64,000 nucleotides of DNA, from the NCBI GenBank assembly GCA_002747015.1, contig NVXI01000003.1, forward strand, positions 1-64,000. Reading direction: 5' to 3'. This stretch comes from Zetaproteobacteria bacterium. GTDB lineage: Bacteria; Pseudomonadota; Alphaproteobacteria; Micavibrionales; Micavibrionaceae. The stretch's first letter is position 1; each line of letters starts with the position of its first letter. A program made the position numbers and the translations under genes. The notes beneath the pieces were generated by a model that worked only from the letters and a program-made list of their open reading frames with translations, made no database searches and was not told the origin of the DNA. This document shows, piece after piece, positions 53,895 to 64,000 of this stretch.

Positions 53895-54467
53895 TTACTC
53901 ACCAGCATCTGCAGCCAGCGTAGTCATACCAACTTCGCGATTCGCAACGATGTCACTAACCTTTTTATTTCTACGTGATGCTACATGGCGCGGGCTTTGC
54001 GTTTTTTTCAAAGCTGCAAATGTTGCATTTACCATGCTATACGGGTTACTTGATCCAATTGCCTTGGCCACAACATCCTGAACACCAAGCACTTCAAAAA
54101 CTGCACGCATTGGTCCACCTGCGATAATACCCTTACCAGCAGGAGCAGAACGAATGAATACCTTACCAGCACCGTCTTTACCAAAAACATCATGGTGTAG
54201 CGTACGACCTTCACGAAGAGGCACACGAATCATTTTGCGCTTGGCTTGATCCGTTGCCTTCTTAATTGCTTCAGGAACTTCTTTCGCTTTACCGTGACCA
54301 TAACCTACACGGCCTTTACCATCACCTACAACAACAAGTGCTGCAAAACCAAAGCGACGACCACCCTTTACAACTTTAGCCACACGGTTAATACCAACCA
54401 AGCGCTCAATTAGTTCTGGTGCTTCACGATCTGATCCGCGTTGTTCTGATTGCTGTCTACGAGCCAT
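53895..54467 (-). CDS. rpsE: 30S ribosomal protein S5
   Basis: S5 acts in mRNA entry and accuracy. The 190-residue protein has the double-stranded RNA-binding N-domain ([19 protein letters not shown]) and [19 protein letters not shown] in the C-domain. Spacing to rplR is 16 bases. Confidence 0.98.
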   Translation of the reverse strand: MARRQQSEQRGSDREAPELIERLVGINRVAKVVKGGRRFGFAALVVVGDGKGRVGYGHGKAKEVPEAIKKATDQAKRKMIRVPLREGRTLHHDVFGKDGAGKVFIRSAPAGKGIIAGGPMRAVFEVLGVQDVVAKAIGSSNPYSMVNATFAALKKTQSPRHVASRRNKKVSDIVANREVGMTTLAADAGE

Positions 54468-54483
54468 ATTAATAATCCTTTTC

Positions 54484-54879
54484 CTAAAATTCTAATCCGC
54501 CGTCACGTGCACCGTCTGCCAAGGCCTTTACACGCCCATGGTAGAGATAGCGACCACGATCAAATACAATCTTGCTAACACCCGCTTTTTTAGCACGTGC
54601 GGCAACTAATTTACCAACTTCAAGGGCAGCCTCAACATTTGCGCCACTTTTCAGCTTTTCTTTAAGATCTTTTTCAAGAGTTGAAGCCGAAGCCAACGTC
54701 TTACCTTGAATGTCACAAATGATCTGCGCATAAATCTGTTTCCCTGTACGGTGAACAGAAAGACGTGGACGTGTTTCACGTACACCAACACGATCAATAT
54801 TGATACGACGAATCTTGTTACGAGTTCTAAACGTACGGCGCTGTGCCGGAGTTGTTTTAACGGATGCTGCCTTAGCCAT
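54484..54879 (-). CDS. rplR: 50S ribosomal protein L18
   Basis: Binds 5S rRNA in the central protuberance. The 131 residues include [18 protein letters not shown] and a C-terminal [18 protein letters not shown]. The first 12 residues are a short extension compared with many homologues. Confidence 0.97.
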   Translation of the reverse strand: MAKAASVKTTPAQRRTFRTRNKIRRINIDRVGVRETRPRLSVHRTGKQIYAQIICDIQGKTLASASTLEKDLKEKLKSGANVEAALEVGKLVAARAKKAGVSKIVFDRGRYLYHGRVKALADGARDGGLEF

Positions 54880-54891
54880 AGTCCTATTTCC

Positions 54892-55452
54892 TTACTTCTT
54901 CTTACCTTCTTTACGGATGATATACTCATCCGTATAACGAATACCTTTACCTTTATACGGCTCAGGCTTCTTATATGCACGAATTTCAGCGGCAACTTGA
55001 CCAACACGCTGCTTATCAATACCACTGACTTTTAAACGTGTTTGCTTTTCCACTTCAACTTTAACGCCTTCAGGAATCGTATAACGAACCTCATGCGAGA
55101 AACCTAACGCCAGAACCAAATCATTACCTTGAAGGTTGGCACGATAACCAACGCCATGGATTTCAAGCTTTTTTACATATCCCTGACTAACACCAATACA
55201 CAGATTATCAACTAACGTGCGCATTGTAGGCCATATTTTTTGTGCAAATTTTGAATTTGACTTAGGGGACAAACGCACAATTTTCGATGTTTTACCATCA
55301 TCATTAGCGACCTCTTCAACCACAGCCGAAACTTCACTATGCAAAGACAGATCAAGCGAGCCCAATTTACCTTTAACTGTTAGCTCCTGACCCTTAATTT
55401 GCACATCCACATCCGCGGGGATCGTTACAGGATTTTTACCAATACGTGACAT
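54892..55452 (-). CDS. rplF: 50S ribosomal protein L6
   Basis: L6 lies near the sarcin-ricin loop. Begins MSRIGKNPVTIPADVDVQI and ends with the signature EPYKGKGIRYTDEYIIRKEG. At 186 residues it is slightly longer than usual through a polar insert near residues 45-60 (EEVANDDGKTSK). Confidence 0.98.
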   Translation of the reverse strand: MSRIGKNPVTIPADVDVQIKGQELTVKGKLGSLDLSLHSEVSAVVEEVANDDGKTSKIVRLSPKSNSKFAQKIWPTMRTLVDNLCIGVSQGYVKKLEIHGVGYRANLQGNDLVLALGFSHEVRYTIPEGVKVEVEKQTRLKVSGIDKQRVGQVAAEIRAYKKPEPYKGKGIRYTDEYIIRKEGKKK

Positions 55453-55490
55453 TATTCACATTCCTTAAAATAATTAAATTAATATCCGAC

Positions 55491-55889
55491 CTAAAAGACC
55501 TGACATAAAATTTCACCACCGACCTTCGCCGCACGTGCTTTGCTATCTGCCATAACACCTTGTGGTGTAGACACAACCAAAATACCTAAACCATTGAAGA
55601 AACGTGGCATCGACTTAACCGTTGTATAAACACGACGACCAGGCTTTGATACACGATTAATTTGGCGTATCACACCTTCTCCTTCAGCGTATTTAAGCTG
55701 AATTAAAAGGTATTTTTTGTTGCCTTCACGCTCATCCACAGAATAACCGCGGATAAAACCTTCATCTCTTAAAACAACACACACGTTTTCGCGTAAACGA
55801 GAAAATGGGCATTCTACTATTTCTTTTCCGGCTTGCTGCCCGTTACGAACGCGCGTTAGCATATCACCGAGGGGATCACTCATTGTCAT
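55491..55889 (-). CDS. rpsH: 30S ribosomal protein S8
   Basis: Assembly protein binding helix 21 of 16S rRNA. It shows SDPLGDMLTRVRNGQ, SKPGRRVYTTVKSMPRFFNG and the C-terminal STPQGVMADSKARAAKVGGE. GGAGGG lies eight bases before the ATG. Confidence 0.98.
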   Translation of the reverse strand: MTMSDPLGDMLTRVRNGQQAGKEIVECPFSRLRENVCVVLRDEGFIRGYSVDEREGNKKYLLIQLKYAEGEGVIRQINRVSKPGRRVYTTVKSMPRFFNGLGILVVSTPQGVMADSKARAAKVGGEILCQVF

Positions 55890-55905
55890 AATTCAAACCC
55901 TCCTT

Positions 55906-56211
55906 CTACCAGCTTGACTTTGTTACACCTGGCAACTCACCGCGAGATGCCAAGTCTCTTAGCGCAATGCGCGAGAGATTAAATTTACGATAATACGAAC
56001 GTGGACGACCAGTTAACGCACAACGATTTCTAATTCGTGTCTTTGATGAATTACGTGGCATTTCAGCAAGCTTAAGAACAGCCTGAAAACGCTCATCAGC
56101 AGGAATTTTTTGATCCTTGATAATTGCTTTTAATTCAGCACGCTTCGTCGCCAGACTTTTAACCAGCTTTCTGCGCTTCTTATCTCTTTCGATCATACAG
56201 ACTTTTGCCAT
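55906..56211 (-). CDS. rpsN: 30S ribosomal protein S14
   Basis: The 101-residue long form without zinc cysteines. C-terminal [20 protein letters not shown] and [18 protein letters not shown] are diagnostic. Confidence 0.98.
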   Translation of the reverse strand: MAKVCMIERDKKRRKLVKSLATKRAELKAIIKDQKIPADERFQAVLKLAEMPRNSSKTRIRNRCALTGRPRSYYRKFNLSRIALRDLASRGELPGVTKSSW

Positions 56212-56242
56212 TATATTGATTCTTTCCTATAAGTTATCCGTA

Positions 56243-56788
56243 CTAATTTTTCTTAAAAGGCATTTTGAACTGCGTCAAAAGCTCTTTTGCTTCTTCATCA
56301 TTGGATGCTGTTGTACAAATAACAATATCCATGCCACGAATTGTATCAACCCGATCATAATTAATTTCTGGGAAAATGATATGCTCCGTAATACCCATCG
56401 CATAATTCCCACGCCCATCAAAGCTCTTAGGATTTAAACCGCGAAAATCGCGAATACGTGGCATAGCAATCGTAATCAATCTGTCTAAAAATTCATACAT
56501 ACGATCACCGCGCAACGTTACCTTCGTACCAATTGCTTGCTCTTCACGGATTTTGAAAGATGCATTTGATTGACGGGCTTTACAGATAACTGGCTTTTGA
56601 CCAGCAATCAAAGTCATCGCATTCACTGCATTTTCCATGTGCTTACGATCCTGTGTTGCTTCACCAACACCCATATTCAACACGATTTTATCCAAACGCG
56701 GACGCATGTGCGGGTTTTTATATCCGAACTTCTTATCCAATGCAGGGATAACCTCTTTAATATATAGTTCTTTATAACGCGGTGCCAT
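56243..56788 (-). CDS. rplE: 50S ribosomal protein L5
   Basis: Binds 5S rRNA and contacts P-site tRNA. Shows [23 protein letters not shown]-like [15 protein letters not shown] and [19 protein letters not shown]. 181 residues, normal length. Confidence 0.98.
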   Translation of the reverse strand: MAPRYKELYIKEVIPALDKKFGYKNPHMRPRLDKIVLNMGVGEATQDRKHMENAVNAMTLIAGQKPVICKARQSNASFKIREEQAIGTKVTLRGDRMYEFLDRLITIAMPRIRDFRGLNPKSFDGRGNYAMGITEHIIFPEINYDRVDTIRGMDIVICTTASNDEEAKELLTQFKMPFKKN

Positions 56789-56812
56789 TTTCTCGACCCT
56801 TTATATCTAAAC

Positions 56813-57148
56813 TTACGTGATGGTTTCGCCGGACTTCTTAGCCACGCGAACTTTTTTACCATCTTTTAAAACTTTATACCCAACACGCGTTGCAACACCA
56901 TCTTTAGGATCAACAAGCGCAACATTAGATATATGAATTGGTAATTCCTTCTTCTGGATACCACCAGGTGATACTTGTGTTGGCTTCTGATGCTTTGTCA
57001 CAACATTCACACCCTGAACAAGCACACGACGAACTTCAGTTAAGACTTTGATAACTTCGCCTTTTGCGCCTTTATCACGTCCTGCCAAAACAACGACCTG
57101 ATCACCTTTTTTAATCTTCAATTTATTTTTCTTCTGAGGCTGTGTCAT
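56813..57148 (-). CDS. rplX: 50S ribosomal protein L24
   Basis: Early assembly protein with a KOW motif: [21 protein letters not shown] near the start. 111 residues including basic ends. Two bases separate it from rplN. Confidence 0.97.
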   Translation of the reverse strand: MTQPQKKNKLKIKKGDQVVVLAGRDKGAKGEVIKVLTEVRRVLVQGVNVVTKHQKPTQVSPGGIQKKELPIHISNVALVDPKDGVATRVGYKVLKDGKKVRVAKKSGETIT

Positions 57149-57150
57149 AT

Positions 57151-57519
57151 CTAGAGCACCTCCGATGCCAATGAAATAATTTTCATATAACCACCAGCAC
57201 GCAACTCGCGTGTTACTGGTCCAAAAATACGTGTACCGATAGGCTCACCATTCGTACTAATCAAAACGCATGCATTTGTATCAAAACGAATTTTTTCGCC
57301 ATGCTTACGCTGTAGGCCAAATTTTGTACGCACGATAACAGCACGACGAACATCACCCTTTTTAACTTTACCGCGCGGAATTGCTTCCTTAACGGATACA
57401 ACAACGATATCACCAATATTCGCAGTACGCCTATGTGATCCGCCAAGCACCTTAATGCATTGAACTTCACGGGCGCCGCTATTATCAGCAACTGTCATGC
57501 GGGATTGCATTTGTATCAT
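57151..57519 (-). CDS. rplN: 50S ribosomal protein L14
   Basis: Begins [19 protein letters not shown] and contains [20 protein letters not shown] and [17 protein letters not shown]. 122 residues, as in most bacteria. Confidence 0.98.
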   Translation of the reverse strand: MIQMQSRMTVADNSGAREVQCIKVLGGSHRRTANIGDIVVVSVKEAIPRGKVKKGDVRRAVIVRTKFGLQRKHGEKIRFDTNACVLISTNGEPIGTRIFGPVTRELRAGGYMKIISLASEVL

Positions 57520-57522
57520 AAC

Positions 57523-57900
57523 CTACGCATCCTTCTTTTTAGCTTTAGATTTAGCTTTCTTTTTAGCAGCCGGCTTTTTCGAAGCAACTTTCTTTGCAGA
57601 ATCAGTCTTCTTAACAGCCACTCTTTCAGACGGTGTCTTCTTTGCTGCTGGCACAGTCGCTTTCGCATCATCACCAGTTACAACAATCCAACGCTTATTC
57701 TTAGAAAGAGGACGGCATTCAATAATTGAAACACGATCACCTTCCTTGAATTGATTGTTCTCATCATGAGCTGCATATTTGCTAGAACTCTTAATATATT
57801 TTTTATACATTGGATGCATGAAACGACGCTCAACAAGAACAGTAATTGTCTTGTCTTGCTTATCACTTACTACATTTCCTTCTAATACGCGACGTGGCAT
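57523..57900 (-). CDS. rpsQ: 30S ribosomal protein S17 with Lys/Ala-rich C-terminal tail
   Basis: The S17 core (residues 1-78) is regular: [27 protein letters not shown] and [19 protein letters not shown] tail of about 45 residues follows with repeated AKK, KKP and AKSK segments, unlike the usual 80-90 residue proteins. The tail is continuous with the core frame and ends four bases before rplN. Confidence 0.95.
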   Translation of the reverse strand: MPRRVLEGNVVSDKQDKTITVLVERRFMHPMYKKYIKSSSKYAAHDENNQFKEGDRVSIIECRPLSKNKRWIVVTGDDAKATVPAAKKTPSERVAVKKTDSAKKVASKKPAAKKKAKSKAKKKDA

Positions 57901-57915
57901 ATTGCTCTACTCCTC

Positions 57916-58140
57916 TTAAGCGGCTTTCTTACCTGAAGTTGCTTTCGCTTCTTCACGACGTTTTTCATTCAATATTGTTTTTGCTCTGGCTATATTTCTA
58001 CGATTCACACGCACCTGAGCAGTATTCTCAAGAGAGCCCTGTGATTTTTGAAAACGCGCATTGAATTGCTCTTTACGCAAATCAAGCACTTCTTTTACCA
58101 ATTCATCAACAGACTTAGATCTCAAATCTTCACTATTCAT
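57916..58140 (-). CDS. rpmC: 50S ribosomal protein L29
   Basis: Small helical protein at the tunnel exit. Shows [31 protein letters not shown] sequence and [14 protein letters not shown]. Its ATG overlaps the rplP stop codon by one base (TAATG), implying coupling. 74 residues. Confidence 0.97.
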   Translation of the reverse strand: MNSEDLRSKSVDELVKEVLDLRKEQFNARFQKSQGSLENTAQVRVNRRNIARAKTILNEKRREEAKATSGKKAA

Positions 58141-58568
58141 TATGCAGCCTCCTCAATCGCGCCTACACGCTTAACAAATCTTGTTTTGATTGGCAACTTC
58201 ATAGCAGCCAAATCAAAAGCTTCACGCGCGACCTCCTCAGAAACACCATCAATCTCAAACATGATGCGACCAGGCTTGACACGTGCAGCCCAATACTCTG
58301 GAGAGCCCTTACCCTTACCTTGACGAACTTCTAGCGGCTTTGCCGTTACCGGTACATCTGGAAAGATACGAATCCAAACTTTACCCTGACGTTTCATGTG
58401 ACGCGTAAGAGCACGACGAGCCGCCTCAATTTGGCGTGAAGTAATACGCTCTGGCTGAAGTGCTTTCAAACCAAACGCTCCAAAAGCAAGTGTAGAACCA
58501 CCCTTGGCATTACCATGGATACGGCCCTTAAATTGTTTGCGGTGTTTAAACTTCTTTGGACTTAACAT
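58140..58568 (-). CDS. rplP: 50S ribosomal protein L16
   Basis: Located near the A site and the central protuberance. Begins [16 protein letters not shown], has [19 protein letters not shown] and MRMGKGKG-like [18 protein letters not shown] 197-base structured gap separates it from rpsC. Confidence 0.98.
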   Translation of the reverse strand: MLSPKKFKHRKQFKGRIHGNAKGGSTLAFGAFGLKALQPERITSRQIEAARRALTRHMKRQGKVWIRIFPDVPVTAKPLEVRQGKGKGSPEYWAARVKPGRIMFEIDGVSEEVAREAFDLAAMKLPIKTRFVKRVGAIEEAA

Positions 58569-58608
58569 CTCTTCAGTTTCTCACTTTCAATTTCCTCCGC
58601 ACCCAAAT

Positions 58609-58687
58609 AAAAAACAGGGCAACGGACATAAAAATTATCATTCACATAGACTTTTCACCCTGCAGGTAATAGTTCCTATATGTTGCC
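58609..58687 (-). promoter_or_regulatory. Structured leader with U-tract between rpsC and rplP
   Basis: On the minus strand GGCAAC (58682-58687) can pair with GTTGCC (58618-58623), and within it CAGGG (58658-58662) with CCCTG (58615-58619) as an overlapping alternative; TG and six T (58609-58614) follow. The two mutually exclusive pairings before a U-tract resemble an attenuator. GGAGGAAA then precedes the rplP ATG by about 20 bases. Confidence 0.45.
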
Positions 58688-58765
58688 TCAATCAAAGCAT
58701 TCCGATATTTCGCGCGAACTTAGCGCACTTTAAATTAAAAATCCAGTACTTTCGTAACTTTATTC

Positions 58766-59458
58766 TTAATATTTATTTTTTGGCGCTCCACCACGTGCTT
58801 CTGACATACGTTTATCATGTGCCATTGGGTCATTTTCCATGATATCACCCTTATAGAGCCATATCTTAACACCAATAATACCGTATGTTGTCAAAGCTTC
58901 TGCTGTACCATAATCAACGTCTGCACGAAATGTATGCAACGGCACACGACCTTCACGATACCATTCAGTACGAGCAATATCAGCACCGCCCAAACGACCA
59001 GATACGTTAATACGAATACCTTGTGAACCAAAACGCATTGCATTTTGAACTGCGCGCTTCATAGCACGACGGAAAGAAACACGACGCTCTAACTGTTGCG
59101 CAACATTTTCTGCAACCAACTGAGCATCAACTTCAGGCTTACGAACTTCGATAATATTAAGCCCAACCTCGCCACCAGCGCGACGAGAAAGATTCTGACG
59201 TAGAGTCTCTATATCCGCACCTTTTTTACCGATAATCACACCCGGACGTGCAGTATAAATTGTAACTTTTGTCGTCTTCGCAGCGCGCTCAATAATAACC
59301 TTACTGATACCAGCGGCTTTCAAGTGCTCGTGAATATACTCACGAAGTTTCAAATCATCGATTAGCTTATCCGCATAATCACGACCCGCATACCAACGCG
59401 AATCCCATGTACGGTTAATCCCTACTCTTAAACCAATCGGATTAATCTTCTGTCCCAT
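58766..59458 (-). CDS. rpsC: 30S ribosomal protein S3
   Basis: S3 sits at the mRNA entry channel. Starts [22 protein letters not shown], contains the KH motif [14 protein letters not shown] and [23 protein letters not shown]. 230 residues, normal. Confidence 0.98.
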   Translation of the reverse strand: MGQKINPIGLRVGINRTWDSRWYAGRDYADKLIDDLKLREYIHEHLKAAGISKVIIERAAKTTKVTIYTARPGVIIGKKGADIETLRQNLSRRAGGEVGLNIIEVRKPEVDAQLVAENVAQQLERRVSFRRAMKRAVQNAMRFGSQGIRINVSGRLGGADIARTEWYREGRVPLHTFRADVDYGTAEALTTYGIIGVKIWLYKGDIMENDPMAHDKRMSEARGGAPKNKY

Positions 59459-59460
59459 AT

Positions 59461-59838
59461 TTAGACTTCCTCTGCTTCTCTAACTATAATAGTCATATTG
59501 CTTATTTTCTTTTCAATTCTTGCGCCACGTCCGCGTGCACGTGCACGAAAACGCTTCATCACAATACTTTTACCGACATATGCCTCTGCAACAATCAAAC
59601 GGTCAACATCAAGACCATGATTATTTTCCGCATTCGCGACAGCGGATTGTAACAACTTACGCACATCTTGTGCAACACGTCTTTTTGAAAATTCAAGATC
59701 AATCAACGCACGTGATGCACTCTTGCCACGAATAGTACGTGCAAGAAGATTTAACTTCTGTGGTGATGTGCGGACATGCTTAACAGATGCCTTCGCTTCA
59801 TTCACTTTTGTGTTTTCAGGTGTTTCTGACTTACCCAT
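59461..59838 (-). CDS. rplV: 50S ribosomal protein L22
   Basis: Lines the exit tunnel. Shows [33 protein letters not shown] and the C-terminal [17 protein letters not shown] hook region. Two bases from rpsC. Confidence 0.98.
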   Translation of the reverse strand: MGKSETPENTKVNEAKASVKHVRTSPQKLNLLARTIRGKSASRALIDLEFSKRRVAQDVRKLLQSAVANAENNHGLDVDRLIVAEAYVGKSIVMKRFRARARGRGARIEKKISNMTIIVREAEEV

Positions 59839-59868
59839 TTTCTTTTCCTTACTTAAATATCCGTAGGA

Positions 59869-60144
59869 TTACTTCTTGGTTTTTTTATCCGCGCCGTGAC
59901 CATAAAAAGTCCGCGTTGGAGAAAATTCACCTAATTTATGCCCAATCATTTGATCCGTTACAAGAACAGGAATGAATTTTTTCCCATTATGTACACCAAA
60001 TGTCAAACCAATCATATTTGGCAAAATCGTTGATCTACGTGACCAAGTTTTGATGACTGTATTTTTGCCACTCGCACGAGCCTCATCAACCTTCTTAAGA
60101 AGACTCTTCTCGATAAATGGACCTTTCCATACACTGCGTGCCAT
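59869..60144 (-). CDS. rpsS: 30S ribosomal protein S19
   Basis: Head protein, 91 residues: [38 protein letters not shown] and [20 protein letters not shown]. Confidence 0.98.
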   Translation of the reverse strand: MARSVWKGPFIEKSLLKKVDEARASGKNTVIKTWSRRSTILPNMIGLTFGVHNGKKFIPVLVTDQMIGHKLGEFSPTRTFYGHGADKKTKK

Positions 60145-60164
60145 ATTAAATTCTCCTTATTACC

Positions 60165-60995
60165 TTATTTCTTGTTGCGACGACGAATAATGTATTTATC
60201 GCTCGCCTTGCCTTTTTTACGTGTTTTATAACCCTTTGTTGGAACACCCCAAGGTGTAACAGGATTACGACCACCTGAACTCTTACCTTCACCACCACCA
60301 TGTGGGTGATCAACCGGGTTCATCACAACACCACGAACATGTGGACGACGACCTTTCCAACGGTTACGTCCTGCTTTACCCATATTTGTATTACCGTGGT
60401 CTGGATTTGAAACAGCACCCACACTTGCAATACAAGTAGAAAGAACAACACGTAACTCACCAGATGCCAATTTAATCTGCGCATACCCTTGATCACGACC
60501 AACCAACTGAGCATATGTACCTGCAGATCTGATCATCTGCCCGCCTTTACCTGGCTTCATCTCAATATTATGAATGATTGTACCAACTGGCATATTTTTA
60601 AGTGGCATTGCATTACCAGGTTTAATATCAACCTTACTACCTGCAATAACTTTATCTCCAACGTTCAAACGTTGAGGCGCAATAATATATGCACGCTCCC
60701 CATCAGTATAAACGATCAAAGCAATAAAAGCTGTACGGTTTGGATCATACTCAATGCGCTCTACTGTGCCTTCGATATCCCATTTCGTACGTTTCCAATC
60801 AATAATACGGTAGCTACGCTTGTGCCCACCACCAATATGACGAGATGTAATACGACCAGTATTATTACGACCACCCGTTCTTTTCAGACCTTGTGTTAAC
60901 GCTTTTTCCGGCGCGCCTTTCCACAATCCAGATCTATCGATCTGAATCAGCTGGCGCATACCAGGTGTTATTGGGTTAAATTTTTTCAATGCCAT
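60165..60995 (-). CDS. rplB: 50S ribosomal protein L2
   Basis: Needed for subunit joining and peptidyl transfer. The 276 residues include [34 protein letters not shown] and the diagnostic [20 protein letters not shown]. Confidence 0.98.
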   Translation of the reverse strand: MALKKFNPITPGMRQLIQIDRSGLWKGAPEKALTQGLKRTGGRNNTGRITSRHIGGGHKRSYRIIDWKRTKWDIEGTVERIEYDPNRTAFIALIVYTDGERAYIIAPQRLNVGDKVIAGSKVDIKPGNAMPLKNMPVGTIIHNIEMKPGKGGQMIRSAGTYAQLVGRDQGYAQIKLASGELRVVLSTCIASVGAVSNPDHGNTNMGKAGRNRWKGRRPHVRGVVMNPVDHPHGGGEGKSSGGRNPVTPWGVPTKGYKTRKKGKASDKYIIRRRNKK

Positions 60996-61061
60996 TTTAT
61001 TATTTCCTTATTTCAACATCCATTCTCGGCGGATCACCATAATTTGCATCTTAACTAAGCT

Positions 61062-61376
61062 CTAAACACCAGATCCGGCATCAATTGTTTGACCTTCTTC
61101 CAAGGTAACAACTGCCTTTTTAAAATCTGAACGCTTTCCAGCAATTCCTTTAAAGCGTTTCGTCTTACCTTTTTGGATAAGCGTATTAACTTTCTTAACT
61201 TTCACACCAAATAACACTTCAACAGCCTTTTTAATATGTGGCTTTGTTGCTGTATTAGGAACTTTAAAAGTTACTTGAGAATACTGACTTCCCAATGTTG
61301 CTTTTTCCGTTACATGCGGCGAACGAATAATTTCATACATCCATTCTGCGGCTTCTATTTTCTTAGCTTTTGCCAT
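61062..61376 (-). CDS. rplW: 50S ribosomal protein L23
   Basis: Docking site for trigger factor and SRP. Shows [38 protein letters not shown] and [19 protein letters not shown]. 104 residues. Confidence 0.98.
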   Translation of the reverse strand: MAKAKKIEAAEWMYEIIRSPHVTEKATLGSQYSQVTFKVPNTATKPHIKKAVEVLFGVKVKKVNTLIQKGKTKRFKGIAGKRSDFKKAVVTLEEGQTIDAGSGV

Positions 61377-61380
61377 TGTT

Positions 61381-62004
61381 TTAACCTTTCAATTTCTCAG
61401 TCAAATCATTGACCGCGTCTTTTGTTAATACCAATACATCACGGCGAAGAATGTCATACACATTCGCACCTTGTGATGGAAGCACATCAATGCGCGGTAT
61501 ATTTGCGCATCCGCGTGCAAAGTTTGCATCAACCTCAGATCCACTTACGATCAAAGCAGAGTTAAATCCGAACTTCTCCAAAGCAACAGCCATCGGCTTT
61601 GTCTTATGATTCTTTGCCTTTGCATCATCCAAAATGATGATTTTTCCTTCAGCCGCTTTTGACGATAAAGCAATTTTAAGCGCCAACTTACGAATCTTTT
61701 TCGGAAGATCAACAGCATGCGAACGAACAACCGGACCATGAACAGCAGCACCACCACGGTCAATGTTACGTTTTTTGTCACCAGCGCGCGCGCGACCAGT
61801 TCCTTTTTGTGGATGAGGCTTCTTACCTGTACCGGAAATCTCATGGCGTTTCTTTGCCTTGTGATTACCTGAACGACGTTTTGCAAGCTGGTAATTAACC
61901 ATACGATGCAAAATGTCTTGGCGAACTTCAACACCAAATACTGAACTATCAAGAGTAATCTCTCCTGCGTCCTTGTTATCTAAAGTTTTTACAGACATTT
62001 TCAT
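61381..62004 (-). CDS. rplD: 50S ribosomal protein L4
   Basis: Extends into the tunnel wall; in enterobacteria it also autoregulates the S10 operon. Shows [31 protein letters not shown] and [17 protein letters not shown]. The start is two bases after the rplC stop with GGGAAAG upstream; the second in-frame ATG two codons on is an alternative. Confidence 0.98.
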   Translation of the reverse strand: MKMSVKTLDNKDAGEITLDSSVFGVEVRQDILHRMVNYQLAKRRSGNHKAKKRHEISGTGKKPHPQKGTGRARAGDKKRNIDRGGAAVHGPVVRSHAVDLPKKIRKLALKIALSSKAAEGKIIILDDAKAKNHKTKPMAVALEKFGFNSALIVSGSEVDANFARGCANIPRIDVLPSQGANVYDILRRDVLVLTKDAVNDLTEKLKG

Positions 62005-62006
62005 GG

Positions 62007-62777
62007 CTATTCTTTCCCTTTACTTTCTACTGTATCCTCAGATACAGCAGCATCATTATTCTCAGTCGTTGATACTTCTTCTTTAGCATCTTCAGCCTTT
62101 GGAACTTCTCTAAAACCTGCAGGAAGAGGAATCCCCTCTGGCGCTGGCTTTTTAACTGCATCATTAATAAGAACCCAACCCTGCTTTGCGCCAGGTACGG
62201 CACCCCTAACAAGAATAAGGTTATACTCTAAATCAACTCCAACAATCTCAAGGCTTTGCGTAGTTACACGCTCGTCTCCCATATGACCAGCCATTTTCTT
62301 ACCCTTGAAAACGCGTCCTGGATCTTGACATTGACCAGTTGAACCATGCGCTCTGTGAGATACAGACACACCATGTGTTGCCCGCATACCACTAAAGTTA
62401 TGGCGTTTCATCGCACCTTGAAAACCTTTACCTTTTGAAGTCCCTGTAACATCAACATACTGACCTAGTACATAGTGGTTTGCACCAATCTCCGCGCCCA
62501 CTTCCAACACATTCTCGTTAGAAACACGAAATTCAGCCATTTTTTTCTTAGGCTCAACCTTTGCCTTGGCAAAATGTCCACGATTTGCTTTTGATGTACG
62601 CTTTACCTTAGCTTTACCGGCACCAAGCTGAACAGCAACATAACCATCCCTCTCTTCTGTGCGAACGGCAATAACCTGACATTCATCAACTTTTAGAACA
62701 GTCACAGGGACAGTACGACCATCTTCATCGAAGATCCGAGTCATCCCTTCTTTTCGTGCAATTAATCCAGTTCTCAT
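62007..62777 (-). CDS. rplC: 50S ribosomal protein L3 with acidic C-terminal tail
   Basis: Early assembly protein near the peptidyl transferase centre. The ATG at 62777 gives the usual [20 protein letters not shown] and is preceded by GGAAAGGAAAAG; the frame extends 14 codons further without support. Signature [20 protein letters not shown] and [20 protein letters not shown] are present. After the core, about 40 residues rich in Glu, Asp, Thr and Ser ([18 protein letters not shown]) form an acidic tail, making 256 residues. Confidence 0.97.
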   Translation of the reverse strand: MRTGLIARKEGMTRIFDEDGRTVPVTVLKVDECQVIAVRTEERDGYVAVQLGAGKAKVKRTSKANRGHFAKAKVEPKKKMAEFRVSNENVLEVGAEIGANHYVLGQYVDVTGTSKGKGFQGAMKRHNFSGMRATHGVSVSHRAHGSTGQCQDPGRVFKGKKMAGHMGDERVTTQSLEIVGVDLEYNLILVRGAVPGAKQGWVLINDAVKKPAPEGIPLPAGFREVPKAEDAKEEVSTTENNDAAVSEDTVESKGKE

Positions 62778-62846
62778 TTTTCTTTTCCTTTCCAGAGGTT
62801 GATCTCTTCCGACCAACATAGCTAACCTAAACTTAAGCGATTTTAA

Positions 62847-63170
62847 TTACGCTGCCATTTGGCCAATTTTAATTTCAACATCAACACCCGCTGGCAAATC
62901 TAACTTCATCAAAGCATCGATAGTCTGCGGTGTAGGCTCGATCACATCCAAAAGACGCTTATGTGTGCGCATTTCGAACTGCTCTTGAGATTTTTTGTTA
63001 ACGTGCGGTGAACGAATAACAGAAAATTTCTTAATTCTGTTCGGCAAAGGCACAGGACCACGTACACTGGCACCTGTTCTTTTCGCTGTATTTACGATTT
63101 CACTGCTCGCCGTATCCAAAATACGATGATCAAATGCCTTAAGTGTAATCCTGATGCTTTGCGTTTCCAT
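62847..63170 (-). CDS. rpsJ: 30S ribosomal protein S10
   Basis: Head protein and NusE transcription factor. Shows [41 protein letters not shown] and [18 protein letters not shown]. 107 residues with a few extra N-terminal residues (METQS). Confidence 0.98.
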   Translation of the reverse strand: METQSIRITLKAFDHRILDTASSEIVNTAKRTGASVRGPVPLPNRIKKFSVIRSPHVNKKSQEQFEMRTHKRLLDVIEPTPQTIDALMKLDLPAGVDVEIKIGQMAA

Positions 63171-63196
63171 CTTTTTCTACTTTCGTTCTTTAATTA

Positions 63197-64000
63197 TTAC
63201 TCAACAATCTTACTTACAACACCGGCTCCGACTGTACGGCCACCTTCGCGGATAGCAAAACGGAGGCCTTCGGTCATCGCGATTGGCGCGATAAGCGTCA
63301 CTTCCATGTTGTTGATGTTATCACCTGGCATCACCATTTCGGTGCCGCTTGGCAATGTCACTTCACCTGTTACGTCTGTTGTACGGAAGTAAAACTGTGG
63401 GCGATACTTTGTGAAGAATGGTGTGTGACGACCACCCTCATCTTTGGACAAAATATACGCTTCGGCTGTGAATTTTGTATGTGGCTTAATTGAACCAGGC
63501 TTACATAGAACCTGACCACGCTCAATATCTTCACGCTTTGTACCACGTAGAAGAGCACCAATATTGTCACCTGCTTCACCGCGATCAAGCAGCTTGCGGA
63601 ACATTTCAACACCTGTACAAACAGTTTTTGTTGTATCGCGGATACCAACGATTTCAATCTCGTCATTGATGTTCAAGATACCTTGCTCGATACGACCTGT
63701 CGCAACAGTTCCACGACCGGAAATGGAGAACACATCTTCAACAGGCATCAAGAAATCTTTATCAACTTCACGCTTTGGCTGAGGAATATACTTATCAACA
63801 GCTTCCATCAATTCGCGGATTTTATTCTCACCAATCTCAGGGTCACGGCCTTCAAGAGCAGCAAGCGCTGAACCTGAGATAATTGGAATATCGTCGCCAG
63901 GGAAATCATAAGATGTTAGAAGCTCACGAATCTCCATTTCAACAAGCTCCAAAAGCTCATCATCATCAACTTGATCAACCTTGTTCATGAAAACAACCAG
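63197..64000 (-). CDS. tuf: Elongation factor Tu, N-terminal third cut off by window edge
   Basis: Delivers aminoacyl-tRNA to the ribosome. The visible 267 codons begin at the G4 motif ([13 protein letters not shown]) and include SALAALEG (G5), domain 2 ([23 protein letters not shown]) and domain 3 ([23 protein letters not shown]) to the normal C-terminus. The frame is open to base 64000, so the gene continues outside. It lies 26 bases upstream of rpsJ, as in other alphaproteobacteria. Confidence 0.98.
   Translation of the reverse strand: MVVFMNKVDQVDDDELLELVEMEIRELLTSYDFPGDDIPIISGSALAALEGRDPEIGENKIRELMEAVDKYIPQPKREVDKDFLMPVEDVFSISGRGTVATGRIEQGILNINDEIEIVGIRDTTKTVCTGVEMFRKLLDRGEAGDNIGALLRGTKREDIERGQVLCKPGSIKPHTKFTAEAYILSKDEGGRHTPFFTKYRPQFYFRTTDVTGEVTLPSGTEMVMPGDNINNMEVTLIAPIAMTEGLRFAIREGGRTVGAGVVSKIVE

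Overview
The window looks like chromosomal DNA from an AT-rich alphaproteobacterium. The evidence is the ribosomal gene order (tuf-S10-spc-secY-adk-rpsM-rpsK-rpoA-rplQ, with adk between secY and rpsM and no rpsD), a SapC family protein, ExoP/Wza type polysaccharide export genes, and uniformly AT-rich coding sequence. The genus cannot be named from sequence alone. No insertion sequence, prophage or CRISPR array is visible.

Layout: 1-2.4 kb holds the N-terminal part of typA/bipA, an isoaspartyl methyltransferase-like gene and tRNA-Cys with its own promoter and terminator. From 2.7 to 27.3 kb lies a surface polysaccharide locus: an orphan receiver protein, a large RTX protein with a nearly exact internal duplication, a Wzc-like kinase, Wza, a membrane endonuclease/exonuclease/phosphatase-fold protein, two Wzy/WaaL-like proteins, an operon of seven genes (two GT4 glycosyltransferases, a Wzx-like flippase, an ATP-grasp protein, two acyltransferase-3 proteins and an adenylation domain fused to a carrier protein), a 1316-residue secreted beta-helix protein with an FHA-like N-terminus, and manC. 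Ugd and CysQ at 31-33.5 kb probably belong to the same physiology (UDP-glucuronate). No initiating phosphoglycosyl transferase, type I secretion ABC transporter or TpsB pore is in the window.

The 27.7-46.6 kb part is mixed: a charged coiled-coil orphan, tRNA-Asn, several secreted orphans (one with a three-times repeated four-cysteine motif), SapC, a helix-turn-helix/coiled-coil protein behind a possible attenuator, acyl-CoA dehydrogenase, a lytic transglycosylase, TrmN6, single-chain glycyl-tRNA synthetase, two more acyltransferase-3 genes, panB-panC, and a compact unit made of a strong promoter, a 103-residue unknown protein, a tandem array of small hairpins and a terminator.

From 46.6 kb to the end, all on the minus strand, is the ribosomal protein region from tuf (partial) to rplQ. 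It has three unusual traits: two paralogous secreted HExxH proteins sit between rplO and secY, preceded by an intrinsic terminator and a sigma-70 type promoter; L30 and S17 carry long lysine/alanine-rich tails; and the rpsC-rplP, rpsM and rpoA-rplQ gaps hold structured leaders. Polysaccharide genes probably work together as follows: ManC and Ugd supply nucleotide sugars, glycosyltransferases build repeat units, the flippase exports them, Wzy-like proteins polymerise or ligate, Wzc/Wza control and export the chain, and the adenylation/carrier protein with acyltransferases may decorate it.
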